Assembly: GCA_963808455.1 (NCBI GenBank)
Contig: CAWEHT010000343.1
Span: 1 to 41,093 of the forward strand
Length of the DNA: 41,093 nt
Source of the DNA: CAWEHT01 sp963808455
GTDB lineage: Bacteria > Chloroflexota > Anaerolineae > CG2-30-64-16
Reading direction: 5' to 3'
Under the pieces are notes generated by a model, which was not told where the DNA came from, did not search any database, and worked only from the letters and a program-made list of their open reading frames with translations. This document shows, one piece after another, positions 8,937 through 19,734 of this stretch (position 1 is the first letter of the stretch; each line of letters begins with the position of its first letter). The position numbers and the translations under genes are program-made.

Positions 8937-9902
8937 CTAATGGTCTGAGGCCCGCAGCGCGCGACGGCTGGTCAGCTTGCGTGCCAGGTGGGGCTCCTGG
9001 TCCAAGAGCCTTTGGATGCCCTCCACCAGCGATACCTGTGGCTCGTACTCCAGCAGGCTGCGTGCCCTGGTGAGGTCTGCTACCAGGCGCGGCAGGCCGC
9101 CACTCATCTTCGAGTTGGCGAGCACTTCTGCCGGCAGCCCGGTGACGCTCTCCAGGGTTGTGATCAGGTCGTTGATACTCGTCTCGACGCCCGACCCGAT
9201 GTTGATGATGGAGCGGCTGACGTTGGGCGCGGCCGCGGCGGCCGCCAGCGCGCGCGTGACGTCGTCGATGAACACGAAGTCGCGAGTTTGCGTGCCGTCG
9301 CCAAAGACCACCAGCGACGCGCCGTTGAGGATGTTCCTGAGGTAAAGCGGGACGACCGGGGCGTGCGCAGGGGCACACGTTGGCCGGGCCCGTAGGCATT
9401 GAAGATGCGCAGGACGACCGTCTCGATGCCGTAGAGTTCGCCGAGGGCGAACACGTAGTACTCAGCCGCCAGCTTGCTGACGGCGTAAGGGACGCTCGGA
9501 TGCGGCCAGCTTGCCTCGTTCACCGGCTGCGTCGGCTGCGGCCCGTAGACCGTGGCGGAGGAGGCGAAAACCACGCGGCGCACCCCGGCGTCGCGGATGG
9601 CCTCGGCCAGGCTGACCGTCCCTCCAACATTGACGTCGTTGTAGTCGCGTGGGTAGAGGATCGATTCGGGCACGGAAACGCCGCGTGGCCAGGTGGAAGA
9701 CGCAATCCACGTCTTGCAGCAGCGTCCACAACTTGGGCCGGTCGCGCACATCACCACGCGTAAAGAGCACGTCCGGGTGAAGCCTGCTGGGGTCTGCGGC
9801 GCTCAGGTCATCCAGGACCCGCACTTGATGGCCCTGCTCGGTCAGGAGGTTGGCCAGCGCCACCCCAATGAAGCCTGCCCCGCCGGTAATCAGACAGCGC
9901 AT
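8937..9902 (-). CDS. NAD-dependent sugar epimerase/dehydratase, SDR family (two frameshifts)
   Basis: About 320 residues, start ATG 9902, stop 8937. It begins with the NAD-binding MRCLITGGAGFIGVALANLL and the D in VRVLDDLS. It keeps the FASSATVYGP strand, the catalytic PYAVSKLAAEYY (YxxxK) and LRIFNAYGPGQ, all typical of UDP-glucose 4-epimerase and dTDP-glucose dehydratase relatives. C-terminal landmarks are DGTQTRDFVFIDDVTRA and NIGSG. Frame breaks lie near 9680 and 9365, where homology continues in another frame. It should convert nucleotide sugars for surface polysaccharide, but the exact substrate cannot be told from sequence. Divergent from aspS, with overlapping promoters between them. 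Confidence 0.9.
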
Positions 9903-9940
9903 GATTCTCGTCGCCCCCTTTTCCCCTTGCTGCGACTACA

Positions 9941-9965
9941 AGTATAACACACTCCATGCTATACT
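9941..9965. promoter_or_regulatory. Back-to-back extended -10 promoters for epimerase and aspS
   Basis: On the plus strand TGCTATACT places a -10 hexamer at 9960-9965, 28 bases before ATG 9994 of aspS. On the minus strand TGTTATACT places a -10 at 9946-9941, 38 bases before ATG 9902 of the epimerase. Both carry the TGn extension. The hexamers are only 13 bp apart and point away from each other, so two polymerases could hardly occupy them together. Confidence 0.55.
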
Positions 9966-9993
9966 CTCACAATCCGTTCTAAATGTGATCGCC

Positions 9994-11770
9994 ATGGAGA
10001 AGGAAATGCTTAAGACCCGTAACTGTGGCAACATCGACCTGCACCAGGTTGGGCAGAAGGTCGTCCTGGCCGGCTGGGTGCACCGCCGCCGTGACCACGG
10101 CGCCCTGCTTTTCCTGGACCTGCGTGATCGCTCGGGCATCGTGCAGGTGACCTGCAATGCCCAGACCGCGCCGGAGGCACACGCGGTCCTGGCCGCCGTG
10201 CGAAACGAATACGTCATCCAGGTGGAGGGAGAGGTCCTCGCACGCCCGGCCGACCTCATCAATCCCAGGATGGCGACGGGAACGGTCGAGGTCAGCGCCC
10301 AGGCGGCACGCGTGCTCAATGAATCGCGCAACCCTCCTTTCTACGTCAGCGAGGATTCTGAGGTCGATGAGGCGTTGCGCTTGCGTTATCGCTACATCGA
10401 CCTGCGCCGCCCCGCGATGCAGCGCAATCTGATTCTGCGCCACAGGATCGTGAAGCTGATCCGCGACTACCTCGACTCGCGCGACTTCCTGGAGATCGAG
10501 ACGCCCATCCTCATCAAGAGCACGCCGGAAGGCGCGCGCGACTACGTCGTGCCGAGCCGCGTTCACCCCGGCAGCTTTTATGCGTTGCCGCAATCGCCAC
10601 AGCAGCTCAAGCAGTTGCTCATGGTCGCCGGCTACGAACGCTATTTTCAGATCGCCCGCTGCTTTCGCGATGAAGACTTGCGGGCCGATCGCCAGCCCGA
10701 GTTCACGCAGCTCGACCTGGAGATGTCCTTCATCGAGCGCGATGACATCCTCGAATTGATCGAGGGGCTGTTCACGGACCTGGTCGAGACCCTCGGCCAG
10801 AAGCCCATCGCCTGCAAGCCATTCCCGGTGCTCACCTACGATGACGCCATCGCGCGCTACGGCTCTGACAAGCCCGACCTGCGCTTCGGGATGGAGTTCA
10901 GCGACCTGAGCTCGCTCGCCGCCGAGAGCGATTTCCAGCTCTTCGCGAGCGCCGTGGCGGGGGGCGGGCAGGTGAAGGCGATCGTGGCGCCCGGCTGTGC
11001 CGGCTACACGCGGAAGCAGCTCGACGAGCTGGGCGAGCTGGCAAGGCGCTACGGTGCCAAAGGCCTCATCTGGGTCGCCCGGGGGCCCGAGGGCGTGCGC
11101 TCGTCCATCAGCAAGGCGGCCCTGGAGCCGCTGCAGGAGGGCCTCTTCGCCGCGACCGGCAGCGGGCGTTGGCGACCTGGTGCTCGTCGTCGCCGATACC
11201 GGCCGCAACGTGGTCGCCAACGCCTTGGGGCAGCTGCGCCTTTCCCTTGGGCGCGCGCTCGGCTTGATCGACGAAACGCACTATGCCATCTGCTGGGTGG
11301 TTGATTTCCCGCTGCTGGAATGGAGCGCCGAGGAGCAGCGTTGGAACGCCATGCACCATCCTTTCACATCGGCCCGCGATCAGGACTGGCCATTGCTGGA
11401 AACCGATCCGGGCTGCGTGCGCGCCAAGGCCTACGATCTGGTCCTGGATGGCTGGGAGATGGGCGGGGGCAGTATCAGGATTCATCGCCGCGAGCAGCAA
11501 CAGGCCATGTTTCGGGCCCTTGGCATCAGCCCCGAGCAGGCGCAAGACCAGTTTGGCCACCTGTTGGAAGCTTTCGAGTACGGCGCCCCGCCGCATGGCG
11601 GAATTGCCCTGGGCATCGATCGCATCGCCGCGCTGATGGCCGGACTTTCCAACATCCGCGAGGTCATCGCCTTCCCCAAGACGGCCTCGGGCACCGACCT
11701 GATGTTCCGCTCTCCGTCGCCCATCAGCGAGGCCCAGCTCCGCGAGCTGCACCTCACCGTGAGGGAGTAG
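9994..11770 (+). CDS. aspS: Aspartyl-tRNA synthetase (one frameshift)
   Basis: About 592 residues, the usual bacterial AspRS length. ATG 9994 or ATG 10006 could be the start; neither has an ideal ribosome site. The N-terminal anticodon-binding OB fold (VLAGWVHRRRDHG, LLFLDLRDRSGIVQV) is followed by the class II catalytic core: motif 2 (ARCFRDEDLRADRQPEFTQ), the bacterial insertion domain, and motif 3 (GIALGIDRIAALMAG). A frameshift near 11160 separates two halves that join inside the insertion. It charges tRNA with aspartate in the cytoplasm. The His in RRDHG is the residue reported for non-discriminating AspRS enzymes that also charge tRNA-Asn, which would require an amidotransferase GatCAB elsewhere. 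It converges on the giant gene that ends 18 bp away. Confidence 0.93.
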
Positions 11771-11788
11771 GGCACGGGGAATCAGGGA

Positions 11789-14700
11789 CTATCTGCACAC
11801 TGCTGCCAGGAAGAGCGCGTATAGGCCATCGAAGACCTGAATCGTGAGCACGTTGGACGCGGCCCGGTAGGCCGCGCTCATATAGCCCCAGCTCGCAGTG
11901 GCACCGGTGTTGGTTACGATGTCGCTGCCGGCATTCCGCACGGCCCTGCGCCCTTTTCCGGCTCCCGCTGCCGGCGCCTTCGGCGGCTTTCGCGGTTGGG
12001 ATGCGCTCGCCGCCGCCTGCCCCGCGAGCCCACGGCGGACAAGGGCCTGCGCGTTCGGCAGGCTTAGCTGCCGGGCTGCGCCCCCCGTCGGCGCGGTGAA
12101 AGTCGCGGTGACGGCTTCATCCTGCGTCATGGTCTCGACAGTCTGGGTGAGGATGCCGGTGGCGTCGCCGCTCCAGCCGGTGAAGACGAATCCGGGGTTG
12201 GCCTGGGCCGTCAGGGTGACCTGGGTGCCGGGCAGATAATAGTCGCCGCCGCAGTTGGTGTCGGGCGGGGGCTGGGCCGAGGCGGTGCCTTCGCTGCCGT
12301 CGGCCGGCATGGTGGCCAGGCTGAGCTGATAGCAGAGGCTGTAGTGGGCGGTGGCCGTGGCCCCGGTGGTGGTCAGCGCCAGGGTGATGTTGGGTGTGCC
12401 GGCGCTGAGCGGGCTGGCGCCGGTGGCCGTCCAGTGGGAGAAGGCGGTATAAGTGAAGGGGAGGCTGGAAGTCAGGGCCACCTGGCTGTTGGGCGCGTAA
12501 GTGAGGCCGCCGCCGGGGCAGTCGTGGGGCGTGGCCACGCCGGCGCTCGCGGCGCCGGGTGGGTCGACGGCCGTCGTGACGGCGACGCAGCCCAGGAAGT
12601 TGGCGGTTGCGGTATAGGGCTGGCTCAGGCTGACGGTGGTCTGCGTCACCTGGCTCAGGTTGCCGCTCCAGTCGTCGAAGGCGAAGTTGGCCGCCGGCTG
12701 GGCGGTGAGCTGCACCTGGGTGCCGGGCCGGTAGAGGGTGTACGCGCCGCCGCTGGCCTGGCAGTTGGGCTCCGGATCGGCGAGCACCTGGCCGCCGTCC
12801 CCCGGGCTGGCCTGGGTGGTCAACGCCACGCAGGCGGCAAAGGTCGCCGTGATGTTCACGGGGCCGGTCACGGACACGGTGGTTTGGGTCAGGCTGCTGC
12901 TGGAGTCGCCGCTCCAGCCGGTGAAGGTGAAGCCCGGGAGCGCTGTAGCGGTCAGGGTCATGGGGGTGCCGTAGGCGTAGAGCCCGGAGGGTATGGTGCA
13001 GGTTGGCGGGCTGGCGGCCACGCTCCCGCCATTGGTCGGCGCCACTTGGGTGGTTAGCCCGAAACAGGCCACCTGGAAGTCGGCGCCGGCGCTGCGATCG
13101 GCATCCATGGTGAGGGTGACCTGTGTCCCGGTGCCGCTGGCGTCGCCGCTCCAGTGGACGAAGACGAAGCCGGTGTTGGCACCTGCCGTCAGGGTGACCT
13201 GGGTGCCGGGCAGATAGTAGTTGCCGCCGCAGTCAGGCTCGGGCGAGGCCGAGATGCTGCCGCCGCTGCCGTTGGCCGGCACTGTGGCCAGGCTGAGCCG
13301 ATGGCAGAGGTTGTAGTGGGCGGTGGCCGTGGCGCCGGTGGTGGTCAGCGCCAGGGTGATGTTGGGTGTGCCGGCGCTGAGCGGGCTGGCGCCGGTGGCC
13401 GTCCAGCGCGAGAAGACGGCATAGGTGAAGGGGAGGCTGGAAGTCAGGGCCACCTGGCTGTTGGGCGCGTAAGTGAGAGCGCCACCGGGGCAGTCGTGGG
13501 GCGTGGCCACGCCGGCGCTCGCGGCGCCGGGTGGGTGAACGGCCGTTGTGACGGCGACGCAGCCCAGGAAGTTGGCGGTTGCGGTGTAGGGCTGGCTCAG
13601 GCTGACGGTGGTCTGCGTCACCTGGCCGCTGGCGTTGCCGCTCCAGTGGTCGAAGGCGAAGTTGAAGCCGGGCCACGCGGTGAGCAGCACCTGGGTGCCT
13701 GGATTGTAGAGATCGGTCCCGCCGCCCTCGCAGTTGGGCAGCGGGGACTCGAGCACCGTGTTGTTGTCGCCTGCCGGGCTGGCCTGCGTGGCCAGCGCCA
13801 CGCAGGCAGCAAAGCTGCCGATCACGGTTTCATCGCCGTCCATGACGATCGACCCAGGATTGTCCGGGCTGCTGTTGTTGCCGGTCCAGGCCCAGCCCTG
13901 GAAAGCATAGCCTGCGGCCGAGGCTGCGCTCAAGGTTATCTGCGTGGCCGGTGGGTATGTGCCGTTGGCGCATGGGTTATAGTTGTAATACGGTGGCAGC
14001 GTGGCGCTGAAGCTTACCGTTCCGGCGCTCGTGGGGTCTGCGCTGGTCGCCAACGCATAGCACATGACCGGCACCTGGCCCTGGAAGATGGCGTACAGGG
14101 ACTTGGCATAAGGGCTCGTGTCTGTATCCATGACGATCTGGACCGGGTTAGTTGTGGTGCTCGCGACGGTCGTCGTCAGCGGGCCGATCCAGGACAGGAA
14201 ATCGTGCCCCAGGACCGGCGTGGCCGTCAGCGTCACCTCTGTGCCCGGCACGTAACGGTCGCCGCCACAATTGGGGGCTGGGCTGGCGCTGACGCTGCCG
14301 TAGGATTCTGGCACCGCGGAGGTCGTCAGCGTCTGGCAGGTGCTGTATTCGGCCGTGGCCGTCACGTCGTCCGTTCCCAGCTGCAGGGTCGAGCTGGCCG
14401 AGGACGGCGACCGCGGCGAAAGGCCCCCGGTCGCCGTCCAATGATCGAACAAGTAATATGGGCCGGCCGAGGTGGTGGTGAGGGCCACGGTGCTGCCGGG
14501 CGCATACTCGGAGCCGCCGCCCGGGCAGTCGTGGGCCGTGGCCACGCCGGCGCTGCCGGCACCGGCCGGCTCGACCGCCGCCGTGACGGCCACGCAGCCC
14601 TGGAAATTGGCGGTGACGCTGGCGCTGGCGTCCATGATCTGCACGGTCTGTGTGAGGCTGCCGCTGGCGCCGCCGCTCCATTCGTCGAAGGCGTAATTCG

Positions 14701-17700
14701 TGGCCGGCCTGGCGGTCAGCTGGACGCGGGTGCCGGGGTTGTAGAGGCCGCCGCCCTGGCAGTTGGGCGCCGGGTTGCTGCTGACGGTGCCGCTTCCAGA
14801 GGGGAGGGCGCCGGTGATCAGCGGGAAGCAGGCGGCGAAGGTGGCTGTGACGGCGTGGGCCCCGGTCATGTGGATGGTCGTCTGCGCCGCCGTGCCGGAG
14901 GCGTCGCCGCTCCAGCCGGCGAAGGCGTAGCCTGAGCTGGCCGTTGCCGTCAGTGTCACGGCCGTCCCGTAGGTGTAGAGGCCCTCATCCGTGGCGCAAT
15001 TGGCCGCCGGGCTGCCGCTCACGCTGCCGCCGCCGTTTGGCGTGACGTGGCCGGCCAGCGCGAAACAGGCCACCGCGAAGCTGGCAGTGACGCTGTGGTC
15101 GCTGTCCATGGACAGGCTGGCCTGGGGCTTCGAGCCGCTGGCGTCGCCGCTCCAGCCGGCGAACGCGAACCCCGTCTTGGCCTGCGCCGTCAGCGTGACC
15201 TGCGTGCCCGGCAGATAGCGATCCCCGCCGCAGTTGGGCGAGGGCGAGGCCGCCACCGTGCCATCGCCCGGCGGCGCATCGACGAGGCTTAGCTTCTTGC
15301 AGACGTCGTAATCGGCGATGGCTGTAACGGCGGTGGTCGTGAGCGCCAGGGTAGCGTTGCGGGCCCCGGCGTTCGATAGTTTGGCGCCGGTCGCCGTCCA
15401 ATGGTCGAACAAGTAATAGGGGCCGGCTGAGGTGGTGGTGAGGGCCACGGTGCTGCCGGGTGCATACTCGGAGCCGCCGCCCGGGCAGTCGTGGGCCGTG
15501 GCCACGCCGGCGCTGCCGGCACCGGCCGGGTCGACCGCCGCCGTGACGGGCACGCAGCCCTGGAAGTTGGCGGTGACCATAGCGCTGGCGTTCATGATAT
15601 GGGCGGTCTGGGTGAGCGTGCCGCTGGCGCCGCCGCTCCATTCGTCGAAGGCGTAATTCGTGGCCGGCCTGGCGGTCAGCTGGACGCGGGTGCCGGGGTT
15701 GTAGAGCCCGCCGCCCTGGCAGTTGGGCGCCGGGTTGCTGCTGACGGTGCCGCCCCCGGTCGGGAGGACGCCGGTGATCAGCGGGAAACAGGCGGCGAAG
15801 GTGGCCGTGACGGCGTGGGCCCCGGTCATGTGGATGGTCGTCTGCGCCGCCGTGCCGGAGGCGTCGCCGCCCCAGCCGGCGAAGGCGTAGCCCGAGTTGG
15901 CTGCCGCCGTCAGCGTTACGGCCGTCCCATAGGCGTAGAGACCCTCATCCGTGGCGCAATTGGGCGGCGGGCCGGCGCTCACGCTGCCGCCGCCGTTTGG
16001 CGTGACGTGGCTGGCCGAGCCGCGAGGCACGCCACGCCGAAGTTGGCGGTGACGCTCCGATCGCTGTCCATGGACAGGCTGACCTGGGGCTTCGAGCCGC
16101 TGGCGTCGCCGCTCCAGCGGCGAACGCAAAGCCGTGTTGGCCTGCGCCGTCAACGTGACCTGCGTGCCCGGGTTCGAACAGTTCGCCGCCCTGCGCGCCG
16201 CCGCGCAATTGGGCGCGGGCACCACGCCGATGGCGCTGCCGCTCGTTCGGCTGGCCTGCTGCTGAGTTCTGGGCAGCGCTGCACTGCGAAGTCGTGGCCG
16301 AAATGGCAGTCGCCGCCGTTCGCTCACCGTCACCGTGGCCGCCGTCGCCGCGACATGAACCCGGCCGGGGCCGTGATCTGCACGGCATAGACGCCGTTCG
16401 ACACGCCCGTGAACTCATAATGCCCGCTGCCGTCGGTGATCGTGTCCTGCGCCGTCTGGCCGGCCCGCATCAGCTGCACCGTCACCCCGGGCTGGCCCAC
16501 CTTGCCATTCCCGGCCTGGTAAACGTAACCGGCCACGATGCCTGCCGAGCAGGGCACGCGCGCCCTGGGTAGGAGAGCGTTCCCTGCGCCCCGGACGCCT
16601 GCGTGCCCAGGTTCCATGTCACCACGCCGTTCTGGAGTGAACCGCCGGCCGGCTGGATCGAGTTGGCCAGGAACTGGGTGCCGGCCGGGACGGGGTCGGT
16701 AATGGTCAGGTTTTCGGCCGTGTCGCTCCCGCTGACGGTGTAATCGGCATCATAGGTGACGACGCTGCCCTCGGCTATGGATAGCTCCGGATGGCTGCCA
16801 AGGGTGAGCTGGACTACCGGGCCGGTCCTCTTTTCCCGAAGGCATCCGCCACGAACGAGTCGTCCTGAACCTTGCCCCCGGCCAGGTAGATCGCGGTCCC
16901 TGTTACCGCCGCGGCCACCCGTTCGCGCCCCTGGCCGCCGGGCATGCCGGCGGACGACCAGCCAGAGAGCGTGCAGCTGGCCCCGATGGTCGCCGCGAGC
17001 ACCCGGTTTGGCTGAGGCTGCCGTCGCTGGTCGTCTGGCCGCCCAGCACGTACAGCACGCCATCGGCGGACGGCCAGCTTCGGCCAACCGAAGCGGACGG
17101 GCAGAGAGGGCGTTACCGATGACCAGGCTGCGTCGTGGTCCCGCTCAGAGCGGCCCGGTAGATTCTCGGCGCTCGTCGGCTGGCTCAGGGCGTCGATCCC
17201 TCTACGGCGAAGAGGCACCCCTGCCAGGCGGCCAGGCGCGTGCTCAGGCCGACGGGCAGCGGCGCTTCGGAGCGCCAGGGGCCCGGTAAAACCCCGTCGC
17301 CGCCGAGCGCCGCCGACCAGACATTCTGGAGGAGGGAGGGCCCCCGCCCTTGAAGGGAGGGGCAAGCCTCCGGCCACGTAAAGGCGTCCCCCCATGACGG
17401 TAGCCGCGGTGAAATCGAGCGGCTGGGGCAGGGGCAGTGCCTCATTGCGCCAGCCTTCCGTCTGGCTGAAGGAAGCCACCGTCCCGGTGATTTCGTTGCC
17501 GTCGTAGCCACCCAGAAGGTAGGCCCGCGAGCTGCTTACCGCAACGGCGGAGCCGTAGCGCCCTGTGACCGGGAGATCAGGCGCGGTGGCCCAGGCTCCC
17601 GCCCCGTCGCTCAGCGGCGCGGCGAAACGCCTGCAGGGGCGGGGTGCCTATCCCGCCGTGCCCGCCGGCGTAATAGAGCGTGCTGCCCAGGGCGAACACC

Positions 17701-17864
17701 GCGCCATCGGCCGAGGCCCGCGGCAAGCCGGCCAGGCCTTGCCAGGTGAACGTCGAAGCCGGCGTCCTGGGTGCCGCGCCGGCGGTCGGAGCGATCAGCG
17801 ACATGACTATGCAAAGAGTCGCCAGCACGCTCGACGCCGCGCGGCCCAACCGTTGGTTTCGCAT
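11789..17864 (-). CDS. Giant secreted Kelch / DUF11 / InlB-repeat protein (several frameshifts)
   Basis: About 2,020 residues if the frame breaks are repaired. Starts at ATG 17864 with a signal peptide (SSVLATLCIVMSLIAPTAGA). Then come Kelch-like propeller strands (GSTLYYAGG, GGRLYVAGG, GTAIYLAGG; 17760-16850), a DUF11 domain (16820-16560), an SdrD-B/carboxypeptidase-regulatory-like domain (GIVAGYVYQAGNGKVGQPG; 16560-16360), and about 17 divergent InlB-type beta repeats with the signature FAFxGWSGDASG...VTATF (16290-12080). It ends with a basic linker (KPPKAPAAGAGKGRRAV) and a short hydrophobic tail. At least six breaks lie in 17650-16100; the last 1,400 codons are open. Probably a surface or secreted adhesin-like protein. 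It starts 12 bp after the PP2C stop, making it the last gene of the FHA-kinase-phosphatase operon. Confidence 0.85.
12334..13640. repeat. Intragenic duplication, about 972-bp period
   Basis: Within the giant gene, about 300-350 bp starting near 12334 recurs near 13306 with only scattered changes. Examples are GGTCAGCGCC at 12371 and 13343, and CGGCGCTCGC at 12541 and 13513. The offset is a multiple of three, so it adds a block of about 324 residues (four InlB-type repeats) in frame. Confidence 0.75.
14440..16060. repeat. Intragenic duplication, 960-bp period
   Basis: Within the giant gene the 600-bp stretch from about 14440 to 15080 is nearly identical to 15400 to 16040 at an offset of exactly 960 bp (compare 14461 with 15421 and 14821 with 15781). 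That is 320 codons, again a block of about four repeats, and it looks like a recent tandem duplication. Confidence 0.85.
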
Positions 17865-17876
17865 CCCTTTCTATGC

Positions 17877-19734
17877 CTAGTCCACGGTTCGACAGTTGCA
17901 GCTGACTTTCGTCGGGCTTCCTGTCACTGGGTTCGGTGGTCCCGGGCACTGGTCGCAGACAATCTGGCCTTGGTGGTTGCCCTGGCACACCAGTGTCCGC
18001 TGCGGGCCCGAGCTTGGCAGGGTCAGCCTGGCGTACGGTTGAGCGTTCACCACCAGGACTGTCCACATCAGGGTACGCGCTCCGAGGGGATCGATGTTGA
18101 CGGAAAGTGAGGTGTCGCCGGTGGGCGGAGCGAAGCCGGTGGCGCTGGCCGGGTCGGCCCCCTTTGCCCACCACACCACCTCGTAGCCCGCGCCGGCTGG
18201 TAGCGGGCCGGCTGGCTGCCACGTAAAGGTCACGCGGCCGTGTTGCGCATCGTTGTCCGGCGGGCCGATCAGCGCCGGTGGGGCTGCCTGGCCCGTGCCA
18301 GGGGTGCTCTGCTCCCCGGGCTGAAGCGCAGCGTTCTCGCCAGGCGCCCCGGCGGGCGCTGAGCGAACCGGCGCAGCCGGCGCCGCCGTGGGCGGCGGGG
18401 TGTGTGTGGGTGCCGGCGTGCGCGTGGGGTAAGGCGTCGACGAGGGCCCCGGCGCGGCACCTTCTGGCCCTTCCCGATAGGCGCCAACGCCAACCTTGCC
18501 GGCCGCCGCCAGCTGGTTCGCCGGCTCGCCGGCGTCCGGCACGAGTACCGGCACCTCGCTTGCCCAGGCAACGACGCCACTCGCTGTGGGCGGAGATGCC
18601 GTTATGAGGGCCCACTGCGCGGTGCCGGCCTGCGCCAGGTCGGCACCGCCGCCCGTCGTCGCCGCGCCCCACCGCGAGGCCCCCCGAGATGCCAGGATCC
18701 CTGATGCCCATAGGCCGCCTATGGACCCCAGGAGCACCGTCACCAGCGCGGCGATGGCCCAGGGACGCAGGTTGGCCACGGGGCGCTTGGCGGGCATGTC
18801 GATTACCACTGCCGTCACATTGTCATCGGCGCCCGCATTCAACGCAGCCTGGACCAGGAGGTCGGCTGCCCTGGGTGCCGTGTGACTGCGGGCCACGGCC
18901 AGGATCTGTTGATCGCTGAGGACGTCAGGGATGCCGTCGCTGAACAGGAGCACCGTGTCGCCCTGCTGGAGCTGGAAAGGCTGTGCCGCCGAGTCCACCT
19001 GCGCCGCCTCGTGAGCCGAGCCCATCGGCCAGTAGCGCGTGTTGAACCTGCACTTCGAACGTGATGCCCAGATAGCGTGTGATGACCCCGCGATTGGGGT
19101 GGGTGCGGACCTCGTTCGGCGAACGTCCGGCCTCGAGGGCCTCTTCGCCCCAGGTATGATCGCGGCTCAGCTGCTGGATATGATTGCCACGCACCACGTA
19201 AGCCCGGCTGTCGCCGACGTATGCCAGGTACAACCGGTTGCCGACGATGACCGCAGCAATGCCTGTCGTACCCATCCCTGCTCTTCTGGGATCTTGCAGC
19301 GCCTCGTTGTAGACGCTTTCGTTGGCCTCGTGAAACGCGGCGCTCAGGGCCTGGGGGATCTCGCTCGCCGACGGCGGCGTGGCCAGGAGATGGCGTTCCA
19401 GGGTATCCTTGGCCAGGTTGCTCGCCATCTCGCCGGTGTTGTGGCCGCCGATACCGTCGGCGACCAGCGCCAGCAAAGCATCCATGCCATCGGCCGTGCG
19501 AAAGTCTATCAGTCCGCAGCGGTCTTCCTGAGTGGGGCGATTCCCCTCGTGTTGGCTGGCGCCGCGCACCAGGTTCCGCGCCCGATAGGCACGGCCGGCC
19601 TGTATTTTCACGGCGCCCGCCTGGGAGGCCTCCCCGGGTCCGCCGGCCGGCCTCACCCCGCGGGCCCCTGGCACCGGGTTCGTGGGTTCCTGCCGGGCTG
19701 CTGGGGGTGCAGTTGCGCCTGATCCTGCCGTCAC
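17877..19734 (-). CDS. PP2C-type Ser/Thr phosphatase with TM helix and outer domain (one frameshift)
   Basis: About 619 residues. The GTG start at 19734 overlaps the kinase TGA by 4 bp, so translation is probably coupled. After a variable 55-residue N-terminus the PP2C domain (about 60-305) shows RPTQEDRCG, VADGIGGHNTGEMAS, MGTTGIAAVIV, YVGDSRAYVV, SDGIPDVLSD and GADDNVTAVVI, so all metal-binding aspartates are present. A frameshift near 19045 falls inside the domain. Residues about 315-335 are a TM helix (WAIAALVTVLLGSIGGLWAS). A Pro/Thr linker with TPYPTRTPAP follows, then a C-terminal beta domain of roughly 100 residues, probably outside the membrane, ending in a Cys-rich tail (CDQCPGPPNP...CNCRTVD). 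It should reverse phosphorylation made by the adjacent kinase. Confidence 0.9.

Noticed and set aside
13154..14935. A 593-codon plus-strand open frame rich in Gly, Ala and Arg
   Set aside because: It is antisense to the InlB-type repeats of the giant gene. Its composition is that of a high-GC mirror frame, and it has no ribosome site or domain.
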